Shown here: positions 11,880-24,790 of the stretch, in pieces
How the letters are laid out: each line of letters opens with the position of its first letter
How positions within the stretch are numbered: the first letter of the stretch is position 1
Assembly (NCBI GenBank): GCA_029783825.1
Contig: JAREIK010017820.1
Span: 2,243,001 to 2,307,000, forward strand
Source of the DNA: Sapria himalayana
Lineage: Eukaryota; Streptophyta; Magnoliopsida; Malpighiales; Rafflesiaceae
Length of the DNA: 64,000 nucleotides
Direction of reading: 5' to 3'
Program-made: the position numbers and the translations under genes
Notes under the pieces: model-generated
Databases searched by the model: none
Seen by the model: only the letters and a program-made list of their open reading frames with translations
Told to the model about the DNA's origin: nothing

Positions 11880-12990
11880 TAAGAATATATTGGAGTGTTT
11901 TCCTTGATATTTGATATCTGAATTTATCATGACGATACTTTAATTATATGTCTTACCATACACAATTTATTTTAAGTAAAAATTAAAAAAAATATTTTGG
12001 TTCTTCTGAGATTTTATATTCTCATGATATTTCAGCCATATATGAGTATATGATATGAATATTTAATGAATATGATATTTAGAATAATATTTTATAATTT
12101 TATAAATAATAATGTTGTAATTAACATGTTTCTCATAATCATTAGAGATGAAATCTTAAGTGATATTTTTATTATAGATTTAAGTATCACATAATTAATT
12201 TGATAATACAAGCTAGATTAAAATTTATTTTTTTTATATTTTAAAATATAAAAAATTTATTAAAAATATCTTAATGGATCATTAAAATTTATATTTGATA
12301 ATACAAGTTAGATTAATTTGCAAGGCACGGCCTGCCATGCCGTGCCTGGCAAATGGGCACCGCACATGTGACCACGCAATGAGCGTGGTCACGACGAGCC
12401 AATGCCTGACGGTTTAGGCACGCCAAGCCTAGAAAGGGCGACGGTATTCCGGCAGTATGGCTGCGTCTGCTGGAAACCTAATATTTTTTTAAAATTTGGT
12501 TTCGTCACGCCCGAACCAGACTAAACTGGGCTGAATTCTGCATATTTTGGGCCACGGGCTCATGCCATGCCTAACCTCCACAGAACGTGCCAGCCCGGGT
12601 TGGCCCAAAAAAACCAGCCCGGCACTTTTGACATCTCTATTTGAAGATGATTTTTTAATTTTGTTAGCTAGAGATAAATGACGAGGTGATTCGTTAAATA
12701 GAAATTAGCTGTGTTGATATATAAATGTCAATTATTGCTCAATTATATCACATGTTGATAATAAGATTTTTTATATATTAAATTGGTTGTAATAATATAA
12801 ATCCACTTATTCTGTGCTAACTAAGATCACACATGATCTACTGATTCATTTATTCTTAGCATAACATTAAAATTTATTTTGTTATGAATATTATTTTAGA
12901 TTCGAGATTTATAATGAGATTAGATACTGTAAAAAAATTTTTATACTTTAAAGATGAGTATTCAAGATAAAATAAAATTACAACTTGTTG
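11880..12990 (+). pseudogene. hAT transposase relic
   Basis: This is a decayed part of a hAT transposase, similar to the better copy at 38046-40250. Frames give VVINMFLIIIRDEILSDIFI (about 12115-12170), matching INLFIRTIIDELLENIFHVR of the other copy. After a GC-rich block (12309-12639), a C-terminal dimerisation-like segment follows (about 12690-12970): NPL, LTKITHDLL, FVMNIILDSRF, TVKKFLYFKDE. Stops are many. The region before 11880 (10760-11880) is AT-rich and I see nothing certain in it. Confidence 0.55.
12309..12639. mobile_element. GC-rich hAT-type block with right-end TIR inside the relic
   Basis: The block is rich in gcacggcc/catgcc motifs and ends in acttttgacatctcta, the reverse of a TAGAGATGTCAAA-type hAT end. 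The left end (tagattaatttgc) is doubtful and no target duplication was found. It separates the catalytic-like and C-terminal-like parts of the hAT relic. Confidence 0.5.
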
Positions 12991-13379
12991 ATGATATTTC
13001 ATGTAATATTAAGAATATTTTGGCTATAACTTGTGTTAGTTTCAGAATAAGACATAATAATTCTAACTATACTATAAATACAAATTGATCATGGATATTA
13101 TATGATGCATTCGATGCATATTTTTTGAGTTTTGTTGATGTTCTGATATTTTCATTTATCTTGATAATTTTTTATTTTTTTGTTATTTTTATATGACATT
13201 GTGATTCGTGAGCCGAAAGTGAAAAAAAAAAATATATATTTTAAGTTATGGATTTTATTCATTTTTAATTTACAATATAATGCAGAGTATAATTTAATTT
13301 TGATATTTATATTTTTAAAAATTAAAAATTTACTTTAAAGTTTAAAGAAAAAAAAATAAAAATTGGTGCTGCAAAAGCA

Positions 13380-14660
13380 ACAGGATTGGCACTGCACTCT
13401 TCTGTGCTGTTCCTTTGCTCACTCACCTTTGTAACTGTGCAACATTGACAGTCAGGTAATGTTGCACTTGGCACTGGCAGTGCTGCCAGTCATTGCTACT
13501 TTGCCGAAACCCACAGTGGCACTTGGCACTGGCACTGCTGCCAGTCTCTGCCACTGTGCCACAACCCACAGTGGCACTGTTACTGTCAGTCCAGGCCACC
13601 TGCCACTGCTGACATCACCGCCAGTGTGACAGTGCCATCGCCTGTGCTCACTTGGGTGGCAGGTGTCCATGGCTGTTGGACATTCGCAGTGCCAGGCAAC
13701 TGTCATCATGATCCTATGCGACCCTGCAAGACCTGGCATGCCTGGTTTAGAAATGCGGGCCATTGTGCCTTGCAGGCTGACTTTCCATGTAGTCGTGGTG
13801 ACACGGCACGACCTGAGCACCCTGCTCGTGTCGTGTTCGGCATGGAACGATCGCTTGACTGGGCCACAAAAAAATGAGCCATGTCGACTTAACCTATTTA
13901 ACATTGAACGTTCAAGTACCATCTTCTTTAGTTTTCAATCGGATTGAAGAAGAAAAAGGATAGCTTTTGAGGTGGATGATTTCCTATTCTTATATTTTTA
14001 GTTGAGATACTCCCAACCTCCACCAGCAAGCAGCAGCACCAGAGTGAATCATCACGTAGGGGGTCAGGGCGTCTCTTCAAGAGACATAGCTCATGCCGTT
14101 TGATCGCTGTCACGAGATATGTTTGCAGCTACTATAGCTCACGAATCTCTTGCTTTCCTTCCGTTTGAGAATCTTCATGCAATCTGAGAGCGGATTAATG
14201 AATTCCCTAGCAATCATGAATGCAAAGGGTCTCCGTCATTCAACCACTGGTCATATCTTTAAAAAAGGTTTTTTCTGGTGGCATTCTCGCTCCAATAGTC
14301 TTTTGGGGATCCTTGGAGGGCATTGGTGAACTCGAGTTGCCTGTTCGAGCCAGACGTTTTTCTGGTCTAGCATGAGAAGTCTCCGAGGGTTTCCCCCAGG
14401 TGAATTCGGTGTCTAGTACTTCGGATTCAAGGCGAATGTCCTTTTTCCACTTGTTATATTATGCCAGGTGTAGCCCATTTGACACCTAGCCCTGTCTCTC
14501 TATTTCAAGTTCAGGAGAGCGAAATTACCGTACATCCAACTCATGCCAGCTGGAGAAACGGAGAAAATTATGGTAGAGATGGAGCTCCCACCTCGAGTTC
14601 ACATGCTCCGGTGGGATTCTTTCTACAACAATCTCCCAACTCCTTCGCTAGCTAGTTTGT
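13380..14660. other. Higher-GC island, no recognised product
   Basis: Composition rises abruptly from AT-rich flanks. 13464-13600 is a tandem repeat; 13640-13870 has gcatgcc/cacggcacg motifs like hAT subterminal DNA; a hAT-like end (catttgacaccta) lies at 14476-14488. 14090-14460 reads like once-coding or low-copy sequence (many codon-like runs, few poly-A tracts), but no frame gives a family I know. Confidence 0.4.
13464..13600. repeat. 55-bp tandem duplication
   Basis: The unit begins gcacttggcactggca and ends near acccacagtg. Copies start at 13464 and 13519, and a partial third begins at 13574. Confidence 0.85.
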
Positions 14661-15605
14661 ATATTATTTTTTAATCTCATCTTTCTTTTTATTTGTGTCT
14701 AGCTTTGGCTTGGCCAAGTGACTGTTCTGGCTTGGGCCTAGCTAGCTCTGGTTTTTGATTGTGCTAGATCCACTAAAGATAAAATGGCTAAATTAGAAAA
14801 ATTAAAATAAAAATTTAAAAATAAAATATTAAATAATTAAAATGAAAATAATTTATATTTAAAATTTAAACTATACAACAATATTTCATGTAATAAATAT
14901 CTTTGAAAAGTAAAAATTATAAATAATCACAATAAATATGAATATGAAACATTGTAAAAAAATAATATAATGAAAAAACATACTTTCTTAAATTTATTTA
15001 ATATTTATGTTTCTAAATTAAACTTTTGGTTCTTTATTATATTATTGAAATTTAATTTTTTGCAACTCTTTAATTTCATCTACTATAATTTAGAGAGTTA
15101 TTTATGCATCTTCGCAATTCATCTATTATAATTTATTATTTTTAGTATAACTAGTGTTAGATTTATTCTTTTGTTTTTAATTTAAAAAGTAATTTGTTTA
15201 GTAATTTAGGTCGTCCCAAGTTCACAAGATATGCACTTTAGCATGAGTGTGAAAGAGATTTATCTTGACTATCTTATCTTTGAAATTATTTTAAAGTCAT
15301 ATTATTTGTCACTTCACTTACTACATTATTAATCTATTTAAAAAAAATAGTAATTTTGAAGTTTTAACTTTAATTCTAATAATCTATGCAAAACATTAAA
15401 AAAAATAAAAATCATAGACATATTTGTTGCATTTCAAAATTATTATTATGTTTATCATGAATTATTCACATTCAAGTAGGTAATATTTTTCTCCTTTAAT
15501 GAATTATTTTATATATTTAGTTTTAATCTTTAATGAAAGAGAATACATGTTCAAAATATTTTAAATATTTTTTAATATTTCTAAATACCTCAATGATATA
15601 TTATT

Positions 15606-15636
<31 letters not shown>

Positions 15637-16840
15637 TATGATTCAATTGAATCATTCATCTATATAAGATAGAGAAACATATTTATATTTTAGATCATTC
15701 ATTTTGTTTTTCTTATTTGTCACTTTACTTACTAAATTATAATTTATTTTCGAAAATAAATAATAATTATGATGTCTTAGTTCTAATTCTATTATATGTG
15801 ATTTTTTTTATTAAAATTAGAAATCATAAACAAACATAACTAAACTATTTTTATGTATTTAAGGGTGAGTGAAACTCTTTTAAAAAAAATGTTATAGAAG
15901 TTTCCTGAACATTCTTCAATTTATTCTAATAAAAATAGTTGTTTGGTATTTTCTAGACTATTGGATAATAGGTCAGCAACATGCATTTTGCCTGAGGTTC
16001 AAGAAAGATAAACTTTAAAAAATTATAACATAATCAAAACTAGTAGTCAATTGATAATAACTCGTTCACAAACTCTCTCTTGTAGTATTAATTTGATTTT
16101 TTTGAGTAATTCATTAAAAATTTGAATGAAAACAATGAGAACATATATATAAAAATAAAATCTGTTAGAGCCGGTGAAAAAAAAATATACTTTTTATAGA
16201 ATTATAATTCATATGAAAAATCATGATAATATTGATAATATTTTTTGATGATCATAATAACAAATTTAGGGTACAAGATTATTCTGGAGAGTTGGTGATG
16301 TTAGTGTTTCTTAATTTTTAAAAAATTATATTAATTTGATTTTTTCTAATCATAATATGAATTTGAATTATTTTTGTTTATTTTTTATTCAAAAATCTTT
16401 TTTTAGTTAATTAAGGATTACATTTTTTTATTTTCTCTACCTACATACTTTATGTGCAAAAAATGTAAACTTTATTATTTTTCCAAGGTAATTAAGTAAA
16501 ATTAATGATCTTTAGCGAAACTGAAAGATGAGTCGTATGGGATTCAATGCAATAGGATCATACCAAGGAAGATGTGCAATACAACATATGACAGCCTTGT
16601 GAAGCTAGTTTCGAATCCGAAGGCAATTCAAAGACTTTGGTGAGGCAACGATCCCTTAGGAGTTCTATTTTATCTGAGAATAAAATAATTAAAGACTGAT
16701 TCAATTGACACAAAAATAAATGTCACTAATTAATTAACAAAAGTTATGAGTACTAAAAGTTTTCAATGGTGCAAATTTGAGATTAGAATTAATAAGGAAG
16801 GTATTAAAAAGCAATATTCTCCAAGTGAAAGAATATTATG
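14660..16840. other. AT-rich intron DNA without recognisable genes
   Basis: I see no coding signal. It holds a TA microsatellite at about 15613-15638 and a short less AT-rich patch at 16510-16680. Confidence 0.5.
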
Positions 16841-17060
16841 TTTGGTTGATACTTAATTTGAAGTTGCAATCTGTGTAGTTGAGTCGTGACCCTTTTCTTT
16901 CGTGTTGTGTCTAGATAAAAGTTAAAAGATTTGCTAAAGAGTCGTTCTCTATTCTGTGGAGTTGTGACTAGACTAAAACTAGGATAACAGTTGGAGTTTA
17001 GAGTCATGACCTTGATTTTTGAGTTGCTACCTTGATTATAGAGTCATAATTTGTATTTGT
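16840..17060 (-). repeat. Fragment of a 58-bp minisatellite, reverse orientation
   Basis: Read on the minus strand, two to three units begin tttagtctagtcacaactcc or a close variant and carry cacgactc in the middle. The same unit forms the arrays at 29740-30090 and 56850-57240. Confidence 0.65.
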
Positions 17061-18058
17061 GATTTTTACTCTTTTCTTTGAAATTCGATATCACAGCTAA
17101 ATATTTAGGACTGTTGGTTTTAGAATTGGTATCCTTGTAGTGGCATTTGGATTCTAAATATTTAGAATTGATTATATAGTCATAAATTGTTTTGTTTTTC
17201 AAGCTCTATTTTAGTGGCAGCTTATTTGTTATGGTCTATTTTATTTTCCCAAGGTTCTGTTCTTGATTGTCATCACTAATTGGGTGATTAGCTTTGACTT
17301 AGATTGTCTATCATATATTTATAATAATTTTGTATAAAAGTGTTAATTGATCTTTTAGTTTGTTTGCATTTCTCAAAATAACATCAAACAATAAAACATG
17401 TGTTGAGAGGTATATGCTATTTGAAACAAGATTCTTAGTGCATAGTTTGAGAGAAATTAATATGAACTGATGAGTTTTGAACTCGAAATATATCATCATT
17501 TGATAAACCTATCTGCCATCATACAAAGACATGATCTCTAATAAATAGATACAACATGAGAATAAATATTGTTCAAACAAAAATATTTTTAATTTCAGAA
17601 TTATAATGAGATTTAATATATTCGTGTTAGTGAGATTGCATCTTTTGATTTGCAATAGGATATTATCCCCAAAAAAAAAATAAGCAAACCATGAATAATT
17701 TTGCTTTAAAATAATAAAATACTCTCTAATCTATCATTTCTTGTAAATCATTGATGCTCTGAGTCAATTTGGTGATCATCCTCAACTCCTGCAAAGCATG
17801 TGTTGAAACCGAGGTATTATTTGCAATAAGATACTCAGTTAGGCTTATTGTCTTTACTATTGTAATGGGGCGCCTCATTGACCTTGCCAAAAAGAGTGGA
17901 TTTTTAGTTGGATGGCTGCCAACAATGATGCTACATGCTCTGCATAACAAATAATGCCAGTTTTATAGTTTTTTCATTAGATTTGATTGTGCTGTAAATT
18001 AATATTATGATACGGCCTAAGCACATTTTCAATCTCATCAAACCATGCCCTATTTCAG

Positions 18059-19215
18059 GAAGCAGTTTCAATGATTCAGCCCTCGTTAAGAAGAGAAGGT
18101 TTTTCTAGTATTCCCAATGTGAAGTGGGAAGATGTTGGTTGGCTTCATGCAATAAAGTGTGAATTTGATCGTTACATAGTGTGGCGCATAAAATGTCTTG
18201 GAGCTTGTCAGGTACTGATACCTCTCCCCCCCCTCTCTCTCCTCTCTCTCTTCTTGCTCGTGCGCTCTCCCTCTCTCTCTCCCTCTCTCTCTCTATCTAT
18301 CTCCTTCTCACTCCTCTCTCTATCTCTCTTGTACATATCCTGATGACAAGTGTTGACCTTTCAAAAGGCTATGTTACTTGTTTTTCAGACATACAGGGTG
18401 AATTTGGAAACAGGAATTCTGCTTAATGGCCCTCCAGGGTGTGGTAAAAAATTAATTGCCAAGGCTGTTGCTCATGAAGCGAGCACGAATTTCATTCTTG
18501 TCAAGGTTCTATCTTTACATCTCTTTCTCTCTTCTTCCTCTTGTTTAAAAGATAGTTCTACGGCGTGTTGTTTTGGCAAGAACATTGAGATTTGTTTCTT
18601 TTTGTTGTCTACACATGTTAGGTTCCTGAACTTTTAATCAAGTATGTTGGAGAAAGTGCAAGCAATTAGGACATTATTCTATCGAGCAAGGACTTGTTCA
18701 CCATGTATTATTTTCTTTGATGAGGTTTGTGGGCAGTTAAATTTTGGGGAGTTGAATTCATTATCACATGTTTTTGCTCATTGTTGCTTTAATGGAGGTG
18801 GATGCTCTGGCAACAAGATGTGGGCAAGAGGGGCGGTGGGTTGTTGAGTGCCTTGTGAATCAGGTTGGTATTAGCACATCAAATGTGCTTTCTGCTTCTG
18901 TATCACTCGTTCTCAGTTTTATGACATTGTATCTGGTGTCTGTTGTTATCACTGAATGCTGCTCATAGAGTTGGATGGAGCGGAGGTGTGGACCCATCTT
19001 TTTGTTGTAGGTGCTACCAATCGGTCCCACTTTTTCTCCTCTAGCTTTGTTTATCTATTTTACTCTCTCTCTCACTCTCTCTTTCATGTTTGAACGTGGA
19101 TTAATATTTGAAAGCACTTGCCAAGGGAAAGCCAATTGACCCCAGAGTAGACTTGGCTGCCATTGGAAAGGACAAAGCTTGTGAAAAGTTCAGTTGGACA
19201 GATCTCAAGGGACTG
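18059..19215 (+). pseudogene. CDC48C/NVL-type AAA ATPase, D2 half (split, broken)
   Basis: Relic exons with conserved splice sites are visible. 18059-18211: EAVSMIQPSLRREGFSSIP then NVKWEDVGWLH, FDRYIVWRIK. 18389-18505: [20 protein letters not shown], so the Walker A Thr is Lys. 18622-18724: [12 protein letters not shown], then a frameshift, then RTLFYRARTCSPCIIFFDE (Walker B). 18798-18863: VDALATRCGQEGRWVVECLV. About 18968-19030: ELDGAEVW, LFVVGATNRS. 19092-19215: ERGLIF, another one-base shift, ALAKGKPIDPRVDLAAIGKD, TDLKGL. The stretch carrying the RPGRF arginine-finger region and everything C-terminal are missing. It continues the D1 relic at 2512-3818 across the long intron. The Walker A change, two frameshifts and missing exons argue against function. 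Confidence 0.88.
18228..18335. repeat. CT-rich polypyrimidine tract in a D2 intron
   Basis: About 110 bases are almost only C and T on the + strand (ctctctct runs), inside the intron between 18211 and 18389. A shorter CT run lies at 19062-19084. Confidence 0.95.
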
Positions 19216-19697
19216 GTTAGTTTTCATTGCTTTTTTTAAATGATCAAAGATTGTACACCCAATACACAAGGCTCTCGCTTAGCGTGAGGTTTGGGAGAGG
19301 TTAATATAGTAATTTTTTTATACACAAAAATCAAAGATGCTGCATGTGACAAGTCTCGAACTCGAGATCTACTTCATTTTTTTAATGATCATACTTGTCA
19401 TCGCACCAATATATTTTTTAAATGAATTACTATTAAAATACAAAATCTATTTCTTTTTTTTATGTTAATAATTCTCAAGCAGGAGGGCATATGAATATGC
19501 GGGGAACATTTTTGAGTGCTACCCACCACTAGGATATCTCTTTGAAAATTATAGTTTAGAATATCAATAATCTTTGATTAAAATTATTAACTATGTGCAA
19601 TGAAAATATTGAAGGCATTACGTATACATGCGGACAAAAGAAAAAAATAATTTTTTTGTCATTAATAAAAAATAATTTTTTTTAGTCATTAATAAAA

Positions 19698-19808
19698 AAT
19701 AATTTCGCTAATAATATATAAAGGCTAAAAAGAGAATAATTTTGCTAATAATATATAAAGGCTAAAAAGAGAATAATTTTGCTAATAATATATAAAGGCT
19801 AAAAAGAG
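19698..19808. repeat. 37-bp tandem repeat, three copies
   Basis: Units start at 19698, 19735 and 19772, each aataattt(c/t)gctaataata followed by tataaaggctaaaaagag. They are nearly identical, so the expansion is recent. Confidence 0.95.
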
Positions 19809-20541
19809 AAAGGTGACAAGATCAATTTGTAATATTTTGAGTACTCTAATACAAAAAAGACGTGAAGTAAAACATATCTAAAAATTAGGGTTCTTATCTT
19901 AATTTAGTATATAAATATCTTCAACATCTAGTTAGAATAAAAAAAAATATTAAATTTGTTTGGGTTCAGTATAGACCTTGGGCCTCTAGGTTTGCCCATA
20001 ACTACAATATAAAAAATATATGAAATTTATATATTTTTAAAAAATTCTAAATAATCATCAATTCTGTAGTTTATGGTATATGTTATATATGCATAATGCA
20101 TATTCTATATGCATATAAATATTTTATATATTTGTTTAAGCATATATTGACATACTGCATATATGCATAGTCTCTAGTCATATATACACAAATATGCATA
20201 TGTGTGTATGCGTGTGTGTATTTTAAGTACACACACACACACAAACACAATAATACACATCTTATATAATATATAAAACTTTTTATTCTAGAATTATATA
20301 ATATAAAAATTAAATGCATTCATATTTTTTTAAAGTATGGAATTCAAAAATAAAGATAATTTCATGTTCATGCTTTTGAATTATTATTACTATCTATTCA
20401 TGCTTTTGAATAAAGATAATATCGATGACAGATCCTTTATTTAAAGCAATGACCACGTTAGTTTTCAAATTGTCCTATACTATGGAATCAAACTCTATTT
20501 AAGCTATTGATTCTTTACTCTTATATCACAAGACTCTAAGT

Positions 20542-21304
20542 GGACTGTTTGATAACGTACTTAAATTTTTCAAACCATTGAAAATTTTAATTTTCAATGG
20601 TTTGAAAATTTATGTACGTTTGATTTAAAAAAAGTTAAGAGCTAAAAATTTAAAATTGTAAGCGAAAATTCATTGAAAATTCTAAGTAGAAACCTACTTA
20701 ATATTGAAGGCAAAAAATTTTCAACAAAATTTTTTCCAGCATTATCATTTTGTCCTTTTTTTCATTTGATTTTTGTTTTCTCATTCATGTTACAATTCAG
20801 TTTGTGAATCTGTCTTCGCCTACTTCTTTCTCAACTACCACAAACCCTAACCCTAAATCTCTTTTATGATTAATTAAAATTAGGAAATAATAAATTAACT
20901 AATTGTTCTTTAATATTATTTTTATATTAACAATTTAGATAATTTTAAAGAGTTTAGATTTTATTAATTATTTTTTAAATATTTTTATTTCTTTTTTTTG
21001 AATTTATGGTTTATTTATTGATATGTTTTTAAGAATTTTACTTTTTTTAATAAAAAAAAATCATTAGAATTTCTATTTATGTTGTATGATTAGTAATATA
21101 ATGATATTAAGGATAAATATGTAAAATATATTATTGAGTATTCAGTATTTACAGTTATCAAATAATATATTTATATTCAGCAATCAATTAACAATAATTT
21201 ATCAAATAATTTTTCAATACAAATTCAACACTTATAAAATTCAAACTTAATTTTTTAGCATTTATTTTTCATCACATAATTTTTTAATTTTATCAAACAT
21301 GCCC
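20542..21304. mobile_element. Possible MITE with TGTTTGATAA-type ends
   Basis: The left end ggactgtttgataa and the right end (reversed) gggcatgtttgataa form short inverted repeats about 760 bases apart. A near-perfect palindrome of 63 bases lies just inside the left end at 20556-20618, centred at 20587 (ccattgaaaatt..aattttcaatgg). No target duplication was found. Confidence 0.4.
20556..20618. repeat. 63-bp palindrome
   Basis: Arms begin cgtac and end gtacg; the central 26 bases pair without mismatch around TT. It could extrude as a cruciform or fold in RNA. Confidence 0.85.
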
Positions 21305-21473
21305 AAAATTGAGAATGGATATGTGAATATAAAAATCATAATGATGAAAGAGTGTTTGCAAGCAACAATTTTACTATTAATATTATAGGTTGTGAGAAAA
21401 TGAAGATACGAATGCATGATAAAACTATCATTGTTGTTAAATCAAAATTTGAATCGAAAATTAAAATACTTGA

Positions 21474-21530
21474 TTAGTGAATCGAGAATCGAGAATCGAG
21501 AATCAAGAATCAAATCAAATCATAAATCAA
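21474..21530. repeat. Short GAATCGA-type tandem repeat
   Basis: Four copies of gaatcgaga-like units pass into aatcaaatc repeats. Related gaatcg motifs recur at 21780-21890, suggesting the two ends of a small decayed transposon. Confidence 0.6.
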
Positions 21531-21883
21531 ATTTTTTATAATTTTTTTTCACTTTAATTAATTCCTATTTCATACAGAGTATAATTTTTTTTAATGTACT
21601 TTAATTTTTATTTTTGTGAGTTTTTTTGGTATTTTATTATTTTTTTATGTTAAATTCATAATACAAAAGATTTGAGTTATTTTTTTCAAATTAATTAATT
21701 CCTACAGTTTATAATTTTTTTTTGTATTTTAATTTTTATTTTTATAACTTTTTGAAAATCTTAATCCATAAGAATCAGTATTAAATCAATTCATCTGAAT
21801 CGATTCGCAATTCAACAATTCAGTTTTTGTTTCTGGTATATTTTTGATTCTTTTAAAGAATTAGATTATTTACCTCCTGAATC

Positions 21884-24790
21884 GTGAATCAAATCATGTA
21901 TCGTACAATTTTGATAATAGTGAAACCTGTAAATAAGCTACCAAATATAATGTATGCTTCAGGCCTTGACAAAAATCTAATCTTAGTTGATGTTAAGATA
22001 ATTGCGAGCTTAATTTTTATTTGTGAGGATAAATCATGTAAAACAACTTATGAAGCGAGATTCATTGCTAGAAGAATGAGGACTAAATCATTGTACAAGC
22101 TACCAATTACAATCATCCCTAGTTTACTTCATTTTAGAGAAGAATAACACTACTAAGAAAAAAAAAGTTCATCACATACATATAAACTCTAAGAACATAA
22201 TACAAAGACCATAGGAGGTCACGATAAAATCAAGAAGCATTGCAACTCAAATGGTATCGTGCAATGAAATACTAAAATTGAGACTTTGTTTTCCTAAGGA
22301 TCAGTAACATGTGATAAAGAAGCTGTGGTGAAATTTCTACAATATTATGATATTAAAGACTTGGGCACATCAATAAGTAAGATCTTATGATTGCATCATC
22401 AAATAACATATTGAAAGGCATCTCAAATAACTTGTTTCGAAAAAACATGATAAAATTCAAGTAAACTATCACCATAGCAAATAGCAACTACGGTGTTGAA
22501 AAATTAAGGTACTAAGTCTTGCTTTTCAATGATTTCTCTAGATATGTTTAGGTATATTTGATTTAGAAGAAACTAAAGATATTTGAAAAATTCTAAGACA
22601 TTTGTAGAGAACTGTTTCAATAAAAAAAGATAAAAGCTTTATACACAAATAACGAAGCTTAATATTTTCTAGTAAATTGATTATGTGCTAAGCAAGAGAC
22701 TAAAAAGTAGAATATAGCCAAAATATCATATCAATAGGATGGTGTGACTAAAATACTACAAGGAATAAAGATTAAGAAAGCAATTTACAAGAGGGCATGG
22801 CCAAATTTGGAACCAAAATTTTGAGCAGAAATTATTATCATAGCATGCTACATGAAGAACCACATACTCAAATTTATTGTTGAGGTACATACTTCATTCA
22901 GTAATGTATGAGAGAGAGCAAAGTGTAACTCATCTACACATATTTGGATGTGACGCATATGCACACATGCCAAAAGATAAAATGAACCTAAACTTCAAAT
23001 TTATGAAATATATATTCATTAATTACAAGGGATGCATCAAAAGCTACAAACTGTAAAACCAAAGGACCAAAATAGCCATATACTCAAAAGATGTCCAGTT
23101 CAAAGAGTCAAATTTGCTAGTTAGTTTTCACGACTCTACTCAAAGTCATTATATATCAATTCAACATCATGACATATAACTTGGTTACCATAACTCTTTT
23201 CAAAATGATGACATTAAAAAATATCACGATAATAAGATTTAACATTGCAACATGAAATCTGATAGCAACAACACTTCTCTAAGGAATAACTAAAACAAAG
23301 GTGCTCAGAACAAGTCTTAACATTATGACATGAAACCTACTAACCATGACTCTTCACAAAAACATAACATGAAGAAATGATATCACAAGATAAAATAATG
23401 ATGTCGTGACATCAATAATTTTGCAAAAAACTATGAAGTCGTAATTTAGAATCTTAAAGATAAAATAGACAATTATGATTCATTTTCATCTGTGGATAAT
23501 CCAAACATTGTTAGAAGGCAATAAAATTTTATAAATTAAAGTAATGAGAGTAAGTCGTAAAAAAAAAGATATAATATCTAAAGAAAAGTAATAGCTAGAA
23601 ATTTATAAAATTGCCCACGAGTCAAAGAGAAATTGAGTAAAAGTGAAAATTCAAACAAAACATTAACGATGATTGAGGAGTTAAACTATAAAAAAGTCTT
23701 CTCCTCAGATTGCTAAAATGATATATATTCAAGTGATTCTAACTATAGCAACCCGAAATAATTTGGTGGTGAAGCAACTGGATATAAAGACAATTTTTCT
23801 TCTTGACAACCTACAGAAAGAGAATTTCGAATAGGCAACCAAAAGAATTCAAAATTAAAAAAAAAAAACTTAGCATATAAGTTAGAGAAGTCATTGTACA
23901 ATCCGAAACAATCTCCAATGATATGATACAAAAAATTTGATACTTATATCCTTCTATAGAGTCTCAATAAAAAAAAGGAATGATCATTATGAATACCTAG
24001 AAAAGTTGGGTATTGAATTTGTGATAATTACTCTAAAGCGAATGATATACTCTTAATTGAAAATAACAAAAAAATAATTTGTACTATAAAAAATTAATTT
24101 GCAAGAAATTTTGATATGACAAAGCTTTGAAAAAACAAAAAATATTGTGTACATGCAAATTATAAAGAATAATAGAAAAAAAACTATTATATCTTGGGCA
24201 ATAGGAGAAAAAAGAAGAGATAATTGAAAAGTTACACATGTCTGACTACAAACCAGTTAGTACATTTATGCTTATTGCATTATGGTTGCATGTAGATCAC
24301 TGCTCATCTACACGAGATGACAGGAAAGAAAGAAGTCTTGTTTGATATGGTAGTACAATCGACAATCAAATATATGTTATGGTGTGTATGAGATTCAATA
24401 TTTCGAATGCATTATAAATTCACATCAAATTTATAACAAAACTAAGAAAATAGCATTACAATACAATGAAAAGGATGTTAGTTATCTTCATGAAATTTAT
24501 GATTTTATATTATAATTTGATAAAAACAGAAAATAATACATCTTTGAAATTAGTAGTATTGTGAATGTTGATTGGGGTAGATATGTAGATAAAACTCTAA
24601 TAATATAGTCAAAATATTATTCATTTAGTGAAAAATATCATGTTCAAGTACAAACAAAATATGTTAATATTCAATATTATTTTATTAGCAAACAAATAAA
24701 AAAAAATTTGATGACTGTAAAAAATAGATATGAAGATAAATTGTGTAGATTACTCGATTAAAATAGTGGGATTTGAGAAGTTTTAGTAGT
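21884..24790 (+). pseudogene. Decayed Ty1/copia pol
   Basis: Scattered + strand blocks follow copia pol order. GAG-pre-integrase-like: NKLPNIMYASGLDKNLI then IARRMRTKSLYKLPI (about 21930-22110). Integrase-like: KTFVENCFNKK (about 22590-22630), AEIIIIACYMKNHILK (about 22833-22880, after a TGA where Trp is expected), THLHIFGCDAYAHMPKDKMN (about 22930-22990). RNase H-like: VDWGRYVD (about 24565-24590) and KYVNIQYYFISK (about 24655-24695). 23110-24400 shows little recognisable coding sequence and includes a degenerate repeat of about 75 bases at 23128-23400 (acatgaaac..taac..cactct). There are stops throughout. It is far older than the copia element at 48870-53417. LTRs were not recognised. Confidence 0.7.

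Larger units (their letters stand above)
3819..18058 (+). other. Probable 14.2-kb transposon-filled intron of the AAA ATPase locus
   Basis: It begins with GTAATA right after codons SMADFE and ends with a T-rich tract plus CAG right before EAVSMIQPSLRREG. Both ends fall between codons (phase 0). In NVL/CDC48C proteins the D1-D2 linker reads ADFE(E)AVKMVQPSLRREG, so the two ends join to give the expected protein order. Inside lie the GC-rich element at 5797-6374, a gypsy relic, hAT pieces, and long AT-rich stretches (6375-8119, 14660-16840) in which I see nothing coding. Whether it was ever spliced at this length is inference. Confidence 0.65.

Noticed and set aside
9653..12639. One single 3.0-kb hAT element with ends at these points
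   Set aside because: The flanking 8-mers (tttcggat and tttgaaga) do not match, and hAT coding sequence seems to continue past 12639.
13452..13947. ORFs of 83-156 codons on both strands
   Set aside because: They overlap a tandem repeat and hAT-like GC-rich sequence, have no known motif, and overlap each other in opposite frames.
864..19215. A working CDC48C/NVL gene
   Set aside because: Stops, frameshifts, altered Walker motifs and missing D2 exons occur in all copies.
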